This document shows, piece by piece, positions 37,738 through 47,850 of a DNA stretch of 64,000 bases. The position numbers and the translations under genes were made by a program. The notes beneath the pieces were generated by a model. That model was not told where the DNA came from, made no database searches, and was given only the letters and a program-made list of their open reading frames with translations. The stretch lies in NCBI RefSeq assembly GCF_036492425.1, contig NZ_AP025294.1, positions 248,001 to 312,000 on the forward strand. The letters are read 5' to 3'. Origin of the DNA: Persicobacter psychrovividus (GTDB lineage: Bacteria; Bacteroidota; Bacteroidia; Cytophagales; Cyclobacteriaceae). The number at the start of each line of letters is the position of its first letter. The first letter of the stretch is position 1.

Positions 37738-39474
37738 ATGAACTTGAGAAACCGATGCCATCAAAAGTGTGAGATTAATATTAATGGGGTGCATAGAACT
37801 GAATTAGATGAGTTAATCGAACAAGTTTGCATTTATAAGAATATCAACCAATTAAATTACGCAGATATAACCCTTCGTAATGCCATCAAAAATAACAAGC
37901 GACAAGCACAAAAAATCTACGCAGAAATGCAAACTGGCGACCAAATAATTATTTCCGCTGTTGATACCACCGCTACAGAGCTATTTGAAGGTGTTCTTAT
38001 GAGTATAAACCACCAATTCGATCAAGGAGAGTCAATAATTGTTCTTTCAATAATCGATCGAGCGGTAAAACTTAAAGGCAATAAAAATTTTAGAATTTTT
38101 ATTAATAAAAGTGATGAAGAAATCATTCACCAAATTTGTGATGAACAGGAAATATCGCTTCAAGTAGATGCAATAACCCCTTCTCACGAACAATTGCTTC
38201 AATATCAGCAAACTGATTGGTCATTTCTATTGCAAAGAGCTAAAGAAACAGGTTGCTTTATAGCTAATAATAGGGGGCAACTTCAGATTTATCAACCACA
38301 CAGCAGTTCGCTGCAGACCTTGGAAATTATCATAGATAAGTATGTAAAATATGACTTATCAGTCACCATCAATCAGCAAATAGAGGGATGTGCCGCTTAT
38401 GGATGGAGTGCTGATGACCAAGAAATGGTCGAAAGTTCTACTGCTACAACAACACCATTGAAACATCCCCTCATTTCGGAAAAATCAGCGGAAATAGCAG
38501 GAGGTTCATCTTACAAGATCAGTAGCAATCAACCGCATGCAGTCGATCAGTTAGAAATGACAGCAACAGCAAAAGAACAACTTCGGAAGCTTGATCAAAT
38601 ACAAGGGACTATAACAATCCCTACTACCGAAGATATTCAAGTGGGCTGCATCGCCTGCCTCGAAGGTGAGGATCATGCAATGCAGGGCGAAATGTTTGTT
38701 GGAGGAGTGATGTATACCTATGAAGAACACATGTGGATTAGCCAGTTACAAATAGGCCTTCCTGAAGTTCTCGACCAAAACCAGGACGAGGCTTTAAACG
38801 CTACATTCATTGGGATTGTAAAAGCCTTAGAGGGTGACCCAATGGGTCAATTTCGTATTGCTGTCACTTTACCTTCCTTCCAACAGGACGACTTTCAGGT
38901 TTGGGCCCGTATGGCGCACCAAAATGCTACTCTTTCTGCTGGAAGCTGGATCATACCTTCAGTAAATGATGAAGTATTATTGACATTTCTTGATGGCAAA
39001 ATGGAAAGTCCAGTAATAATAGGAAGCCTCTACAACAAGGTGAATACACCTTCTGATGATTTCATATTAAATGACGACAATTTTATAAGAGGATGGCTTA
39101 GTCCAAATAAATTAAAAATAATTATGGATGATGAGCTTAATGCCATCACAATAGAAACTACATCAGGCAACAAAATTACCCTCAATGATAAAGAAGAGTC
39201 CGTTCAAATCAATGATATGCATGGCAATGAGAGCATTTTAAACAAGGAAGGTATTAGTTTGCACGCCGTTAAAGATATTAACTTTACGGCTAAAGCGGAT
39301 ATCAATCTAAGTGCAGCTGGAAAGCTCACAGTTGAAGCCTCACAGGATATTGCTATTGAAGGTATGAACATCAACCATAAGGCAGCGTCTACATTGGTGG
39401 CAGAGGCTGCAAATCTTGAGCTTAAAGGATCAGGGCAAACGATTATTAAGGGTGGAATTGTAATGATAAATTAA
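37738..39474 (+). CDS. VgrG/gp5-gp27-like spike protein (Afp8/Pvc8-like)
   Basis: A 578-residue protein. The N-terminal ~340 residues resemble the gp27/VgrG hub domains. An OB-fold follows at about 360-440 (FIGIVKALEGDPMGQFRIAV, then SPVIIGSLYNK). The C-terminus is a repetitive beta-helix needle with alternating hydrophobic residues (KADINLSAAGKLTVEASQDI). No extra effector domain is fused. It would form the trimeric central spike, tipped by the PAAR protein encoded next, one base downstream. Confidence 0.9.
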   Translation: MNLRNRCHQKCEININGVHRTELDELIEQVCIYKNINQLNYADITLRNAIKNNKRQAQKIYAEMQTGDQIIISAVDTTATELFEGVLMSINHQFDQGESIIVLSIIDRAVKLKGNKNFRIFINKSDEEIIHQICDEQEISLQVDAITPSHEQLLQYQQTDWSFLLQRAKETGCFIANNRGQLQIYQPHSSSLQTLEIIIDKYVKYDLSVTINQQIEGCAAYGWSADDQEMVESSTATTTPLKHPLISEKSAEIAGGSSYKISSNQPHAVDQLEMTATAKEQLRKLDQIQGTITIPTTEDIQVGCIACLEGEDHAMQGEMFVGGVMYTYEEHMWISQLQIGLPEVLDQNQDEALNATFIGIVKALEGDPMGQFRIAVTLPSFQQDDFQVWARMAHQNATLSAGSWIIPSVNDEVLLTFLDGKMESPVIIGSLYNKVNTPSDDFILNDDNFIRGWLSPNKLKIIMDDELNAITIETTSGNKITLNDKEESVQINDMHGNESILNKEGISLHAVKDINFTAKADINLSAAGKLTVEASQDIAIEGMNINHKAASTLVAEAANLELKGSGQTIIKGGIVMIN

Positions 39475-39475
39475 T

Positions 39476-39763
39476 ATGGCTTTTGCAGCAAGAATATCAG
39501 ATAATCACCTGTGTCCTATGACTTCAGGGCCGGTACCTCATGTCGGTGGGCCGATCAGCATAGGAGAAGCGACCGTCTTAATTGAGGCCATGCCGGCGGC
39601 ACGGGCAGGAGATTTAGCCGTCTGTATTGGCCCTCCTGACACCATAGCCAATGGGTCCGCGACGGTCTTGATTGGTGGCAAACCAGCAGCAAGAATGGGG
39701 GACAGCACTACCCATGGGGGGACTATTGTAACCGGTGCTACAACCGTAATAATTGGAGGGTAA
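39476..39763 (+). CDS. PAAR spike-tip protein (Afp10/Pvc10-like)
   Basis: A 95-residue PAAR protein containing the eponymous motif twice (MPAARAGD, KPAARMGD), Gly-rich turns, and the conserved Cys and His residues expected to bind the metal ion (HLCP, CIGPP, THGG). It sharpens the spike built by the preceding VgrG-like protein. No toxin extension is attached. Confidence 0.92.
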   Translation: MAFAARISDNHLCPMTSGPVPHVGGPISIGEATVLIEAMPAARAGDLAVCIGPPDTIANGSATVLIGGKPAARMGDSTTHGGTIVTGATTVIIGG

Positions 39764-39764
39764 T

Positions 39765-40151
39765 ATGGATAATAATTTAGGAACAGGATGGGCATTTCCT
39801 GTAAATTTTGATCAGGAGGATACTATCAAATTAATTAATAGTAAGGAAGATATTGAACAAAGCCTTCATATTTTATTATCAACAAAGCCTGGAGAGCGAC
39901 CACTATTCTTTGATTTTGGCTGTGATCTTCACCGGATGACCTATGAGAATATTAATGAAGAACTAAAAATAGCTATTCGAAAAATCATAGCCGAAGCTAT
40001 TAATAAATTTGAAAAAAGGATTACATTAAATGATATTATCATTGATGAAAATCAAAGCACGTCAGGTCTCCTTAATATTATGATTGAGTACACCATCAAC
40101 CAAACACTACTGACAACAAGTTACATCTACCCTTTTTACTTTGAAAATTAA
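39765..40151 (+). CDS. gp25-like baseplate wedge protein (Afp9/Pvc9-like)
   Basis: About 128 residues. I chose the ATG at 39765, one base after the PAAR stop, over an upstream TTG at 39753 that overlaps it. It carries the gp25/GPW signature: GTGWAFPVNF, SLHILLSTKPGERP, and FDFGCDL. This is the conserved wedge component that triggers sheath assembly in contractile systems. Its stop overlaps the next ATG (TAATG). Confidence 0.9.
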   Translation: MDNNLGTGWAFPVNFDQEDTIKLINSKEDIEQSLHILLSTKPGERPLFFDFGCDLHRMTYENINEELKIAIRKIIAEAINKFEKRITLNDIIIDENQSTSGLLNIMIEYTINQTLLTTSYIYPFYFEN

Positions 40152-43100
40152 TGGCCATGAATATTGACTATACAAACCATAGAGTAGGTAGTGTACAAGC
40201 AGAAAGAAAATTTACTGCCTTAGACCCAAACTATGTCAAAATTGATGAGCTTCAGACTCATGACCTTCTATATATAATAAAAAATTTCTCGAAAATTATT
40301 TCGTATTATAAAAATGGCAGAACATCTAACCTCTATATAGATAATATCCTTAAAGATGAAATATTTGTGCTTGCTGAGATTATAAATTTTGAGGATCATA
40401 TTCTAAGTGAAAAATTCATATCCTCTTTCGAAAAGTTTAAAAAATTTAACCGCCCAGAAAAAAAGGACAAATACAAAAATCTATGCTTCACAAGCATATT
40501 TGAGGGGGCCAAAACACTCAATAAATGGGTTATTTTCTTGAAAGAAAATTATCCTGTATACAATAAAGAATCAAATATATTATCAACTATAAGAGAAAGT
40601 ATTAGTAACAAAATTGCCCCATTATGGGCAACATTCATACAAATGTATGAGCCAAAATTTATAGAAGATTTTGACCTATGCTGGAAAGAAACACATGAAA
40701 CTTCACAAAATAAAAATATCAATATTGAGGATATTTTTAGTAATATAATTGATGTATTTATTCAATTAAAGCAAACAGCCCCTTCTCTATTGCTTTACTC
40801 ACTTAATGAAAACACCCATAAACCACATATCAGCCTATTACTGACATTTTTAGAATTCTACAAACTACCTCAAAAACAAATCAATAAACTTGGTCTCATC
40901 CACTTAGAACATTATTATAAAAAAATCCTTCAGCAATCACCTTACAGCCACCAACCGGATCGTACCTATATTCAGATAAATTTGGATCGAGGAGCTAAAG
41001 CAGTGCGTATTAAGCAGAGTACACCTTTTGTCGCCGGTGAAACCAAAGAAGGGAAAAAACTATTATATAGGGCTGAATACCCTACTATCATCTCACAAAC
41101 AAAAGCCGTTCAAGGTATCGTTTTCCATAAAAGCAGCTCCATTAAATTATATCTTGGTGAAGAACTCCAACTTGTTAATGGCCTGTACAACACACAATTT
41201 AATATCCTTGATTACGAGCAAAAAAGCCCCACAAAACAGGCTATTGCCATTCCACCATTTGGGGAAGAACAACAAAAAGATTCTGATCAAAGCTTTCAAA
41301 TGGAAAAGGCAAATATGGGTTTGGCCATTGCAAGTCCAATATTTCGTTTATCTGAGGGGGAAAGACATATATGCATCCGCTTTATATTAACCGAGAGTTC
41401 CTTTATACACTTCAAACAATTATTAAGTAAGCTTAAAAGCGAGGAAAAGGAAAGTGAAGATAGCCTGTATGCTAAGGCAATTCTTGAAATATTCGATTTA
41501 TACATCACAAGTCCATCAGGTTGGCACACTGTAAGCGAGCAAAAAGTAAATGTTCACACCCATGATTGTTGTTTAGAGATTAACTTATACCTAAAATCGA
41601 CGGATCCTAAATGGGGGGATTACAATGCGGACATACACTCGAAAGGCAAAGCAAAAAACTTTCCGATGATCTACTTAAAGGTAAGAAGTGATAATTATAT
41701 CTATGGATATAGCCTATTACAACCTTTACAGTTTTCCTCGATCAAGATCAAAGCTAATGTTCAGGCTGTCACTCAAATGAACATCTTTAATCAAATAGGT
41801 AGAGTCAATCATGAAAGTCCCTTTCAAGCCTTTGGGCCAACACCCAAAAAAGGAGCGTACTTACTAATTGGGAACAATGAAATTTTCAATAAAAAGCTTG
41901 ATAGCCTATCCGTAAATATCTATTGGTTTCAGCTACCAGAAACAGCAGAGGGGCTATTCGGAATATACAAAAATTACCCGCAAAAATGGGATAATCGCTC
42001 CTTTAAAGGAAATATATATATACTCCAAGATGGAAAGTGGGTAATCCTCCCTCAAGGATCGCAGTACTTTTTTCAAACGACAGATGCACAATATCCTGAT
42101 CCACAAGCCAAAGGACCATTACAAAAATATACACAATGGAAGTTCGATCAACTGTCTAAATTAGAAATACCACATCAATTTGATAACATTAACCAACAAG
42201 GAAGCTATGATAAACTTTCTAAAAGAGGTTTTATTAAAATTGAATTAGACCAACCTAACGAAGGCTTTGGCCATCTCGTGTATCCGGCAATTCTTACAGA
42301 AATAACTACACATAACGCCCAAACTTCGTTTTTTAAAAAAGCAAAAAAGAAGGCCGTACCTGACCATCCATACACGCCGCAAATAGAGGGGATCTCTATC
42401 GATTACACTACAAGTCAAGAAATTCATGGACTCAATGAAGCTTTTGTAAACGGAAGAAAAAACCTCAACTTTGAATTATACCATTTTCACCCATATGGCC
42501 ATGAGCGCGTATTTCCGAACAATAATTCAATAGCACCAACTTTCTTACCACAAATTAATTATGATGGCGCTTTGCATATTGCCTTGGAAAACATCAATCC
42601 ACCTGAGACCATTAATCTGTTCTTTGAAATGACGGAGGCTTCCAATGCCACCTCAGAGGACAATCCTCCGTATATTGAATGGGCATTTTTATCTGAAAAT
42701 AAATGGCATCAAATTTCCTCCGATGCCATACTTCTAGATACCACACAGGGATTCCTAAAAACAGGTATAATACAGGTTAATATACAACAAAATATCCCTC
42801 AAAAGCATACAATTTTTGACCAACAATATTTTTGGATACGTGCAAGTGCAACTGGAAATATCCATGTAAGTTCAAAAATTAAACAAATCAGCACTCAATT
42901 TATTAGTTTGAAAGCAGATAGCAATACTAATATTGGCGAAAAATACACTAGCCAACAACTACCTCCTTATCAAATCAAAAGAGGGCTAACACATATAAAA
43001 GGGATCAGGAATATAAAACAACCGCTCCCATCTTATGATGGTGTACCTGAAGAACAATATAAAAACTTTACCTTTAGAATCGCCGAAAGACTTCGACATA

Positions 43101-43780
43101 AACAACGCGCAATTACATGTTGGGATTTTGAAAGATTAGTCCTTGAAAAATTTCAGCAAATAAACCAAGTACAATGTTTACCAAATCTAAGCACAAAAAA
43201 CGCCGAGGTCACCAATGCGGTCCTAATCATTGTCAGTCCTTACACTATCCAAAATAATAAGCTAGTTTCAAGTGAATTGCTTTTTCAGATTAAGGCCTAT
43301 CTATGCAAATTAACCTCTTCCTTTTGTCAAATCGAGGTCAGTAATCCTACTTACGAGAAAATAAAGGTTTTGACTTCCGTAAAGTTCAAGGAGGGGCATC
43401 ATAATGGTGCCTCAATTCTGAAACTTCATCAGGAAATCTCAGCCTTTATCGATGGTCCATCGGTTAACGACCGTCCATTAAATTTAGGGGGTCACTTAAA
43501 TATGACAGACCTAAAGAGCTACCTTGGAACTTTACCTTATGTTAATTATTTGACAAAATTCTCAATCGTACAAACAGCACAAAAATACAACGGACAGTAT
43601 ACACTAATTGATACTGCTCGCATGAAAGGTGATCAACTTAAGGCTACACATCCATGGAGTATATTAATTTCTGCCGATAACCACCAAATTGAATTAATCT
43701 CCGATGAATACGATACGTCTGCACAACAAGCAGGAATTTCACACTTGGCCTTAGGAGATGATTTCATCATTGAACAATAA
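40151..43780 (+). CDS. Large baseplate J-like protein (Afp11/Pvc11-like)
   Basis: A 1209-residue protein. The C-terminal third has the baseplate-J features: FTFRIAERLRHKQRAITCWD, DFERLVLEKF, and a late beta-alpha-beta region (YEKIKVLTSVKFKEG). The N-terminal part is specific to injection-system versions. The codons are visibly richer in A and T than in the leftward block. It forms the wedge that surrounds the hub and contacts the sheath. It overlaps the gp25-like gene by one base. Confidence 0.85.
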   Translation: MAMNIDYTNHRVGSVQAERKFTALDPNYVKIDELQTHDLLYIIKNFSKIISYYKNGRTSNLYIDNILKDEIFVLAEIINFEDHILSEKFISSFEKFKKFNRPEKKDKYKNLCFTSIFEGAKTLNKWVIFLKENYPVYNKESNILSTIRESISNKIAPLWATFIQMYEPKFIEDFDLCWKETHETSQNKNINIEDIFSNIIDVFIQLKQTAPSLLLYSLNENTHKPHISLLLTFLEFYKLPQKQINKLGLIHLEHYYKKILQQSPYSHQPDRTYIQINLDRGAKAVRIKQSTPFVAGETKEGKKLLYRAEYPTIISQTKAVQGIVFHKSSSIKLYLGEELQLVNGLYNTQFNILDYEQKSPTKQAIAIPPFGEEQQKDSDQSFQMEKANMGLAIASPIFRLSEGERHICIRFILTESSFIHFKQLLSKLKSEEKESEDSLYAKAILEIFDLYITSPSGWHTVSEQKVNVHTHDCCLEINLYLKSTDPKWGDYNADIHSKGKAKNFPMIYLKVRSDNYIYGYSLLQPLQFSSIKIKANVQAVTQMNIFNQIGRVNHESPFQAFGPTPKKGAYLLIGNNEIFNKKLDSLSVNIYWFQLPETAEGLFGIYKNYPQKWDNRSFKGNIYILQDGKWVILPQGSQYFFQTTDAQYPDPQAKGPLQKYTQWKFDQLSKLEIPHQFDNINQQGSYDKLSKRGFIKIELDQPNEGFGHLVYPAILTEITTHNAQTSFFKKAKKKAVPDHPYTPQIEGISIDYTTSQEIHGLNEAFVNGRKNLNFELYHFHPYGHERVFPNNNSIAPTFLPQINYDGALHIALENINPPETINLFFEMTEASNATSEDNPPYIEWAFLSENKWHQISSDAILLDTTQGFLKTGIIQVNIQQNIPQKHTIFDQQYFWIRASATGNIHVSSKIKQISTQFISLKADSNTNIGEKYTSQQLPPYQIKRGLTHIKGIRNIKQPLPSYDGVPEEQYKNFTFRIAERLRHKQRAITCWDFERLVLEKFQQINQVQCLPNLSTKNAEVTNAVLIIVSPYTIQNNKLVSSELLFQIKAYLCKLTSSFCQIEVSNPTYEKIKVLTSVKFKEGHHNGASILKLHQEISAFIDGPSVNDRPLNLGGHLNMTDLKSYLGTLPYVNYLTKFSIVQTAQKYNGQYTLIDTARMKGDQLKATHPWSILISADNHQIELISDEYDTSAQQAGISHLALGDDFIIEQ

Positions 43781-43784
43781 TACT

Positions 43785-44528
43785 ATGAGTTTGAAGAATA
43801 GAGCCACACTTAAAGATTTTTTTAACAGAGGAAAATTACCAACAGCGTCAAATTTTCATGACTTAATAGACTCTGTGGTCAATAAAGTCGACGACGGAAT
43901 GTCTAAAACAATGGAGGACGGGTTAATGTTATCTGCTGTAGGAGCCTCCGAAAAACTCATCTCCTATTTTAAAAATATCGAAGACAGAAGCCCAGCATGG
44001 AATGCCGCCGTAGATAAGGCTACAGCAAGCTTACATTACAAAAATGCTCAAGGGGATCCTGTTTTGAGCCTTAGCCAAAATGGTAATGTAGGTATCCAAA
44101 ACCGCAACCCTTCCTTTGCACTCGAAGTCAATGGGGTCATTGGTAGCCCTGCCAGAGAGGGAACCGCTTACAGAGGGCATATCCCCGCTGATGGAAAATG
44201 GCATACCATCGTAGGAGACCTTAATGGATGTCACCTATTTGAGGTTGTCGCTGGAGTAGGGAAAAAGAAAACCGGCCGATATGCAATGATTTACGCAAAA
44301 GCAATGAGCACTTATGGAAAATCAAAAAATACTATAGAAGCTACACACGCACATTACGGCATACGTCTTAATAAAATTCAATTAAGATGGACAGGAGAAA
44401 CCTATAATTACCAGTTACAGATGCGCACCCGAACAGATTACAATGGCGCTTTTCATATTCAATATCACATTGCAGAACTTTGGCAAGACACCTTCATGGA
44501 TAATTGTATAATTAATGAAAAAAAGTAA
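43785..44528 (+). CDS. Fibre-like or appendage protein of the injection system
   Basis: About 247 residues from the ATG at 43785 (MSLKNRATLKDFFNRGKLPT), 4 bp after the baseplate gene; an upstream start at 43758 would overlap that gene. The N-terminus looks like a particle attachment segment. Residues ~85-125 (LSLSQNGNVGIQNRNPSFAL) match the short beta motif used in phage tail fibres. The C-terminal ~130 residues form a compact beta domain (TGRYAMIYAKAMSTYG). It sits between the two large baseplate genes and may be the host-contact element, replacing a classical Afp13 fibre. Assignment by position and motif. Confidence 0.6.
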   Translation: MSLKNRATLKDFFNRGKLPTASNFHDLIDSVVNKVDDGMSKTMEDGLMLSAVGASEKLISYFKNIEDRSPAWNAAVDKATASLHYKNAQGDPVLSLSQNGNVGIQNRNPSFALEVNGVIGSPAREGTAYRGHIPADGKWHTIVGDLNGCHLFEVVAGVGKKKTGRYAMIYAKAMSTYGKSKNTIEATHAHYGIRLNKIQLRWTGETYNYQLQMRTRTDYNGAFHIQYHIAELWQDTFMDNCIINEKK

Positions 44529-44667
44529 AGAATTAAATATCAAGATCACACATCAAGAGGCTACTCTCATTTTTTCAGCCCTTGCGAAAAGACCTTTTGA
44601 AGAGGTCTTTGAACTAATTGGTAAATTAAACTTTCAAATCACCGAACAAAGTAGTAAAGAAGTATAA
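44515..44667 (+). CDS. 50-residue conserved-position protein in the baseplate operon
   Basis: Starts MKKSKELNIKITHQEATLIF, overlapping the end of the fibre-like gene by 14 bp. It ends 6 bp before the next ATG. It is helical with one amphipathic strand at the start. No family is known to me with certainty; similar short proteins with a LNIxIxxQEAxLI start occur in Bacteroidota phage-like operons. The overlap on both sides and clean codon structure support it as real. Confidence 0.6.
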   Translation: MKKSKELNIKITHQEATLIFSALAKRPFEEVFELIGKLNFQITEQSSKEV

Positions 44668-44673
44668 GAAGTC

Positions 44674-47265
44674 ATGGACCAAGTAAAAAACATATTGGAT
44701 TTCAAAGAAATTTTTAACTACGGTAGAAAATTATTAGGAGAATTTGGGGGAGCATACTGGACAGACCATAATATTCACGATCCAGGGATTACGGTATTGG
44801 AGCAATTAGCCTTAGCTACCGCAGATATGATTTATCGAGCGGAAAGAAATCCAGGACAGACTATTTTTCCTTTTGAGAATATACAAAACACACTACTTTC
44901 TGCTGAACAATCATTTCCATCAGAAGCTGTTACTGAAAATGACCTTCGAAAGATTATTTTTGACCAAATTCCTGAAGCCAGAAATGTTTGGGTAAGAAAA
45001 GTTGAGGATGCAAATAAGATAAAGGGGCTATATGATATTTTGGTGGATATTGACAAGTCTGACCTGATCACCACTACAGAACTGTCCATAATTAAGCATA
45101 AAATATCTCAAATTTTTCATCAACATAGAAATCTTGGAGAAGATTTAAAACATGTAATTATCCTTGAGCATTTACCGATAAACTTATCAGGGCAAATTGA
45201 GATTGAAGACCACTATCAAACTGAAACTGTATTGGCTAATATATATGCACAAATTGAACTCTTCATTCGTCCAAAAATGACCTATTATCACTCTAAAGGT
45301 GATAATGGGCATGGATTAAATTTAGCACAAAAACTAAATGGCCCTCTACTCAAAAATGGAATAATTTTAGATAAACAACTTAAACCCAAATTAAATCGCA
45401 TACTTTCATCGGAAATTATGAAAATAATTCTGGATACAGTAGGAGTGAAACGATTGAAAAACTTTAAAATCGAGAGTAACAAAACTGTTTTTGTAGATCA
45501 AATAGATATACAGGGAAATGTCAAACCAACATTAACTTTGCCTCTTCAAACGGAAGACTATAAACTTCAAGTCAAAAAGCAGAATGAAGGTTATACCCCC
45601 ATTGATTTTGCTACGTTTTTTCGAAAATATAAAGAAAAATCAAGTTTAATACCTCCAACACCTAATACCACCACAAAAGAGGTAGAAAGAGCGGAAAAAA
45701 AAGAAGATTTGGCATTTTATCATTCTATTCAGCATGATTTCCCTTCTGTTTATCGCCTTGGAGAAGATGGCATAGGGGCTAATGCTCCCCAATATAAAAA
45801 AGACACTGTTTTACAATTAAAAGGATATTTACTGCTATTAGAGCAACTGATGGCAAATTTTTTTGGACAACTTGAGCATGTAAATAAATTATACTCATAC
45901 AGTGATATTGACAATAGTACTTACAATTTTATTCCAATGAAAGGTATTCCATTATTTGAAGAGCTAATTCAAGGGGCTAATCAAGATCAATACCCACTTC
46001 TGTTAAAAAAACTTGGAGAAACGATCGACAATAGACAATTACGAAAAAGTAGATTTCTTGATTATCTTTTAAATATTTATGGAGAAGAAGTTCCAAATTA
46101 TTTAGATCATACATCAGAATTTATAGGTAAAAAGAACCTTTTCAAGCACTTAAAAGAAATTCAACTAAATAAAAATAAAGGATGCAAAACTGTCGATCAA
46201 ACTTATATACCAGCAGGAATTATTCAAAAAGTCAACCACTTTTTTAACCTTAATTCTCAAGCACTTGTTTGCATGAATGACTATTGCATTACATCAGATA
46301 AGGAGGTAAAGCTTGAGAGTCTAAAAATGCCAATTCATACAGACGTAGATTTTATCGATGAAGATGATCTTATTGAGGTAAATATAGATCCAAAGTTTAG
46401 ATTAAAGAATCAAGATATCCCTGACTGGGTGCTTCAAAGTGGCAAAGACTTGTCAAATTATTTACTTAATTTTAAAGATGGAAAAGTCGTTTATTTACAA
46501 CACCACCAAACTAAAAAAATTTATAAGTTGGCAGTTTTACGCAATAAAAAAGATGCCATAAACTATATTTATAACTCACAACACCTCCTAAACCACCTCA
46601 ATAAAATATCGAACTCAATATCGATGATTGAGCATATTCATTTACGACCCCAATCTGGGGAGGAAAATTTTGGGATCATTTTAAAGGATGAAAACGATAA
46701 AAATGCATTAGCTTCAGTAAACACATATTCTATTGAAAATAGAAGTAAAGCAAAAGATCATATTTATGATAGTCTTAAAGTATCATCGAATTTTAAAGTT
46801 ATAAATAATGGGGATCAAACATTCTCAATTTCCTTTAAGGACCCAAACCACGATATAGAATTTGAAGGTATAAAGAAAGAAATATCAGTCGAAATTGCGC
46901 ATCAACAACTTGATCGAATCGTGTATTATTTTAAACATGTATCAAAACATGTTTTTGAAAAAAAAATAATTAATTATTTCTTTCAGTACCAAAATGGGAA
47001 AAGAGTAAATGAACAAGCTATTAATTATTCATGCACAGCATTTTTCCCTCTTTGGCCCTCCCCGATATCCCAATCCTCATATCAAGAAAAAATAATTAAT
47101 TATATATATGAGCATAAACCAGCTTACGTAAGCATATACTTTAAAGGTTTAATTTATCAAGATTGGATAATCTATATGAAGGAAAAAAATAACATGCTAT
47201 TTTCAGAAAATAATGCAACGAAGCAATCCGCAAGACAAGCATTAACGAATTTAGTTTTCAACTGA
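44674..47265 (+). CDS. Second large baseplate protein (Afp12/Pvc12-like)
   Basis: An 863-residue protein. The N-terminal motif AYWTDHNIHDPGITVLEQLA is characteristic of the Afp12 group of baseplate proteins. The C-terminal part (FFPLWPSPISQSSYQEKIIN and HKPAYVSIYFKGL) resembles the closing domain of the family, so the gene looks complete. It is the last gene of the operon. An IS630 element begins 41 bp after its stop, and any further injection-system genes once present are not here. Confidence 0.82.
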   Translation: MDQVKNILDFKEIFNYGRKLLGEFGGAYWTDHNIHDPGITVLEQLALATADMIYRAERNPGQTIFPFENIQNTLLSAEQSFPSEAVTENDLRKIIFDQIPEARNVWVRKVEDANKIKGLYDILVDIDKSDLITTTELSIIKHKISQIFHQHRNLGEDLKHVIILEHLPINLSGQIEIEDHYQTETVLANIYAQIELFIRPKMTYYHSKGDNGHGLNLAQKLNGPLLKNGIILDKQLKPKLNRILSSEIMKIILDTVGVKRLKNFKIESNKTVFVDQIDIQGNVKPTLTLPLQTEDYKLQVKKQNEGYTPIDFATFFRKYKEKSSLIPPTPNTTTKEVERAEKKEDLAFYHSIQHDFPSVYRLGEDGIGANAPQYKKDTVLQLKGYLLLLEQLMANFFGQLEHVNKLYSYSDIDNSTYNFIPMKGIPLFEELIQGANQDQYPLLLKKLGETIDNRQLRKSRFLDYLLNIYGEEVPNYLDHTSEFIGKKNLFKHLKEIQLNKNKGCKTVDQTYIPAGIIQKVNHFFNLNSQALVCMNDYCITSDKEVKLESLKMPIHTDVDFIDEDDLIEVNIDPKFRLKNQDIPDWVLQSGKDLSNYLLNFKDGKVVYLQHHQTKKIYKLAVLRNKKDAINYIYNSQHLLNHLNKISNSISMIEHIHLRPQSGEENFGIILKDENDKNALASVNTYSIENRSKAKDHIYDSLKVSSNFKVINNGDQTFSISFKDPNHDIEFEGIKKEISVEIAHQQLDRIVYYFKHVSKHVFEKKIINYFFQYQNGKRVNEQAINYSCTAFFPLWPSPISQSSYQEKIINYIYEHKPAYVSIYFKGLIYQDWIIYMKEKNNMLFSENNATKQSARQALTNLVFN

Positions 47266-47352
47266 AAAAGTAAAAACGGACACTATCCCACAAAGTGTGT
47301 AAACTAGTGCAACAGCCCTTAAATTTAGCATGATTTTTTCTTGAATCACTAT

Positions 47353-47850
47353 ATGGGAAGAAAAACATCTATTGTCATTGATCTGACGGAGCGAGAAAAG
47401 ACACTACTATTTAAAATTATTGGTAGTGGGAAGACGCCTTCAAATATTCGTCGCCGAGCCTCATTTGTTTACCTTTTTCATCAAGGGTTAAGCTTTAAAG
47501 AGATTTGTAAAACTGAAAAAGCAGATCCCAACACAGTGAAAAGATGGCTTAACAAATGGGAGGCAATCAATGAGTTAGATGAAACCCAAAATAAAATAGG
47601 AGACGCTGAATTTATCCGACTTATTCATGAACGATTAACTGATTCTAAAAGAAGCGGAAGGAAACCTCGTTTAACTGTCGAAGAAAAAATTCGAGTGCAA
47701 ACATTGAGTTGTGAAGACCCTCAAGATTATGATGTTCCAATCACTGAATGGTCTCATGAGTCTTTGAGTGAGCAAGCGAAGAAAATGGGAATCGAAATCT
47801 CATCAAGTCATGTTGGTCGACTTTTAAAAAAACGAATTAAGTCCTCATAA
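47353..47850 (+). CDS. IS630 element A, ORFA (helix-turn-helix part)
   Basis: About 165 residues from the ATG at 47353 (MGRKTSIVIDLTEREKTLLF). It is the DNA-binding half of an IS630-family transposase with two helix-turn-helix regions (GLSFKEICKTEKADPNTVKR). It ends shortly after an A7 run (47826-47832), where a -1 shift would enter the catalytic ORFB. Since ORFB is interrupted, this copy cannot make a complete transposase. Confidence 0.75.
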   Translation: MGRKTSIVIDLTEREKTLLFKIIGSGKTPSNIRRRASFVYLFHQGLSFKEICKTEKADPNTVKRWLNKWEAINELDETQNKIGDAEFIRLIHERLTDSKRSGRKPRLTVEEKIRVQTLSCEDPQDYDVPITEWSHESLSEQAKKMGIEISSSHVGRLLKKRIKSS

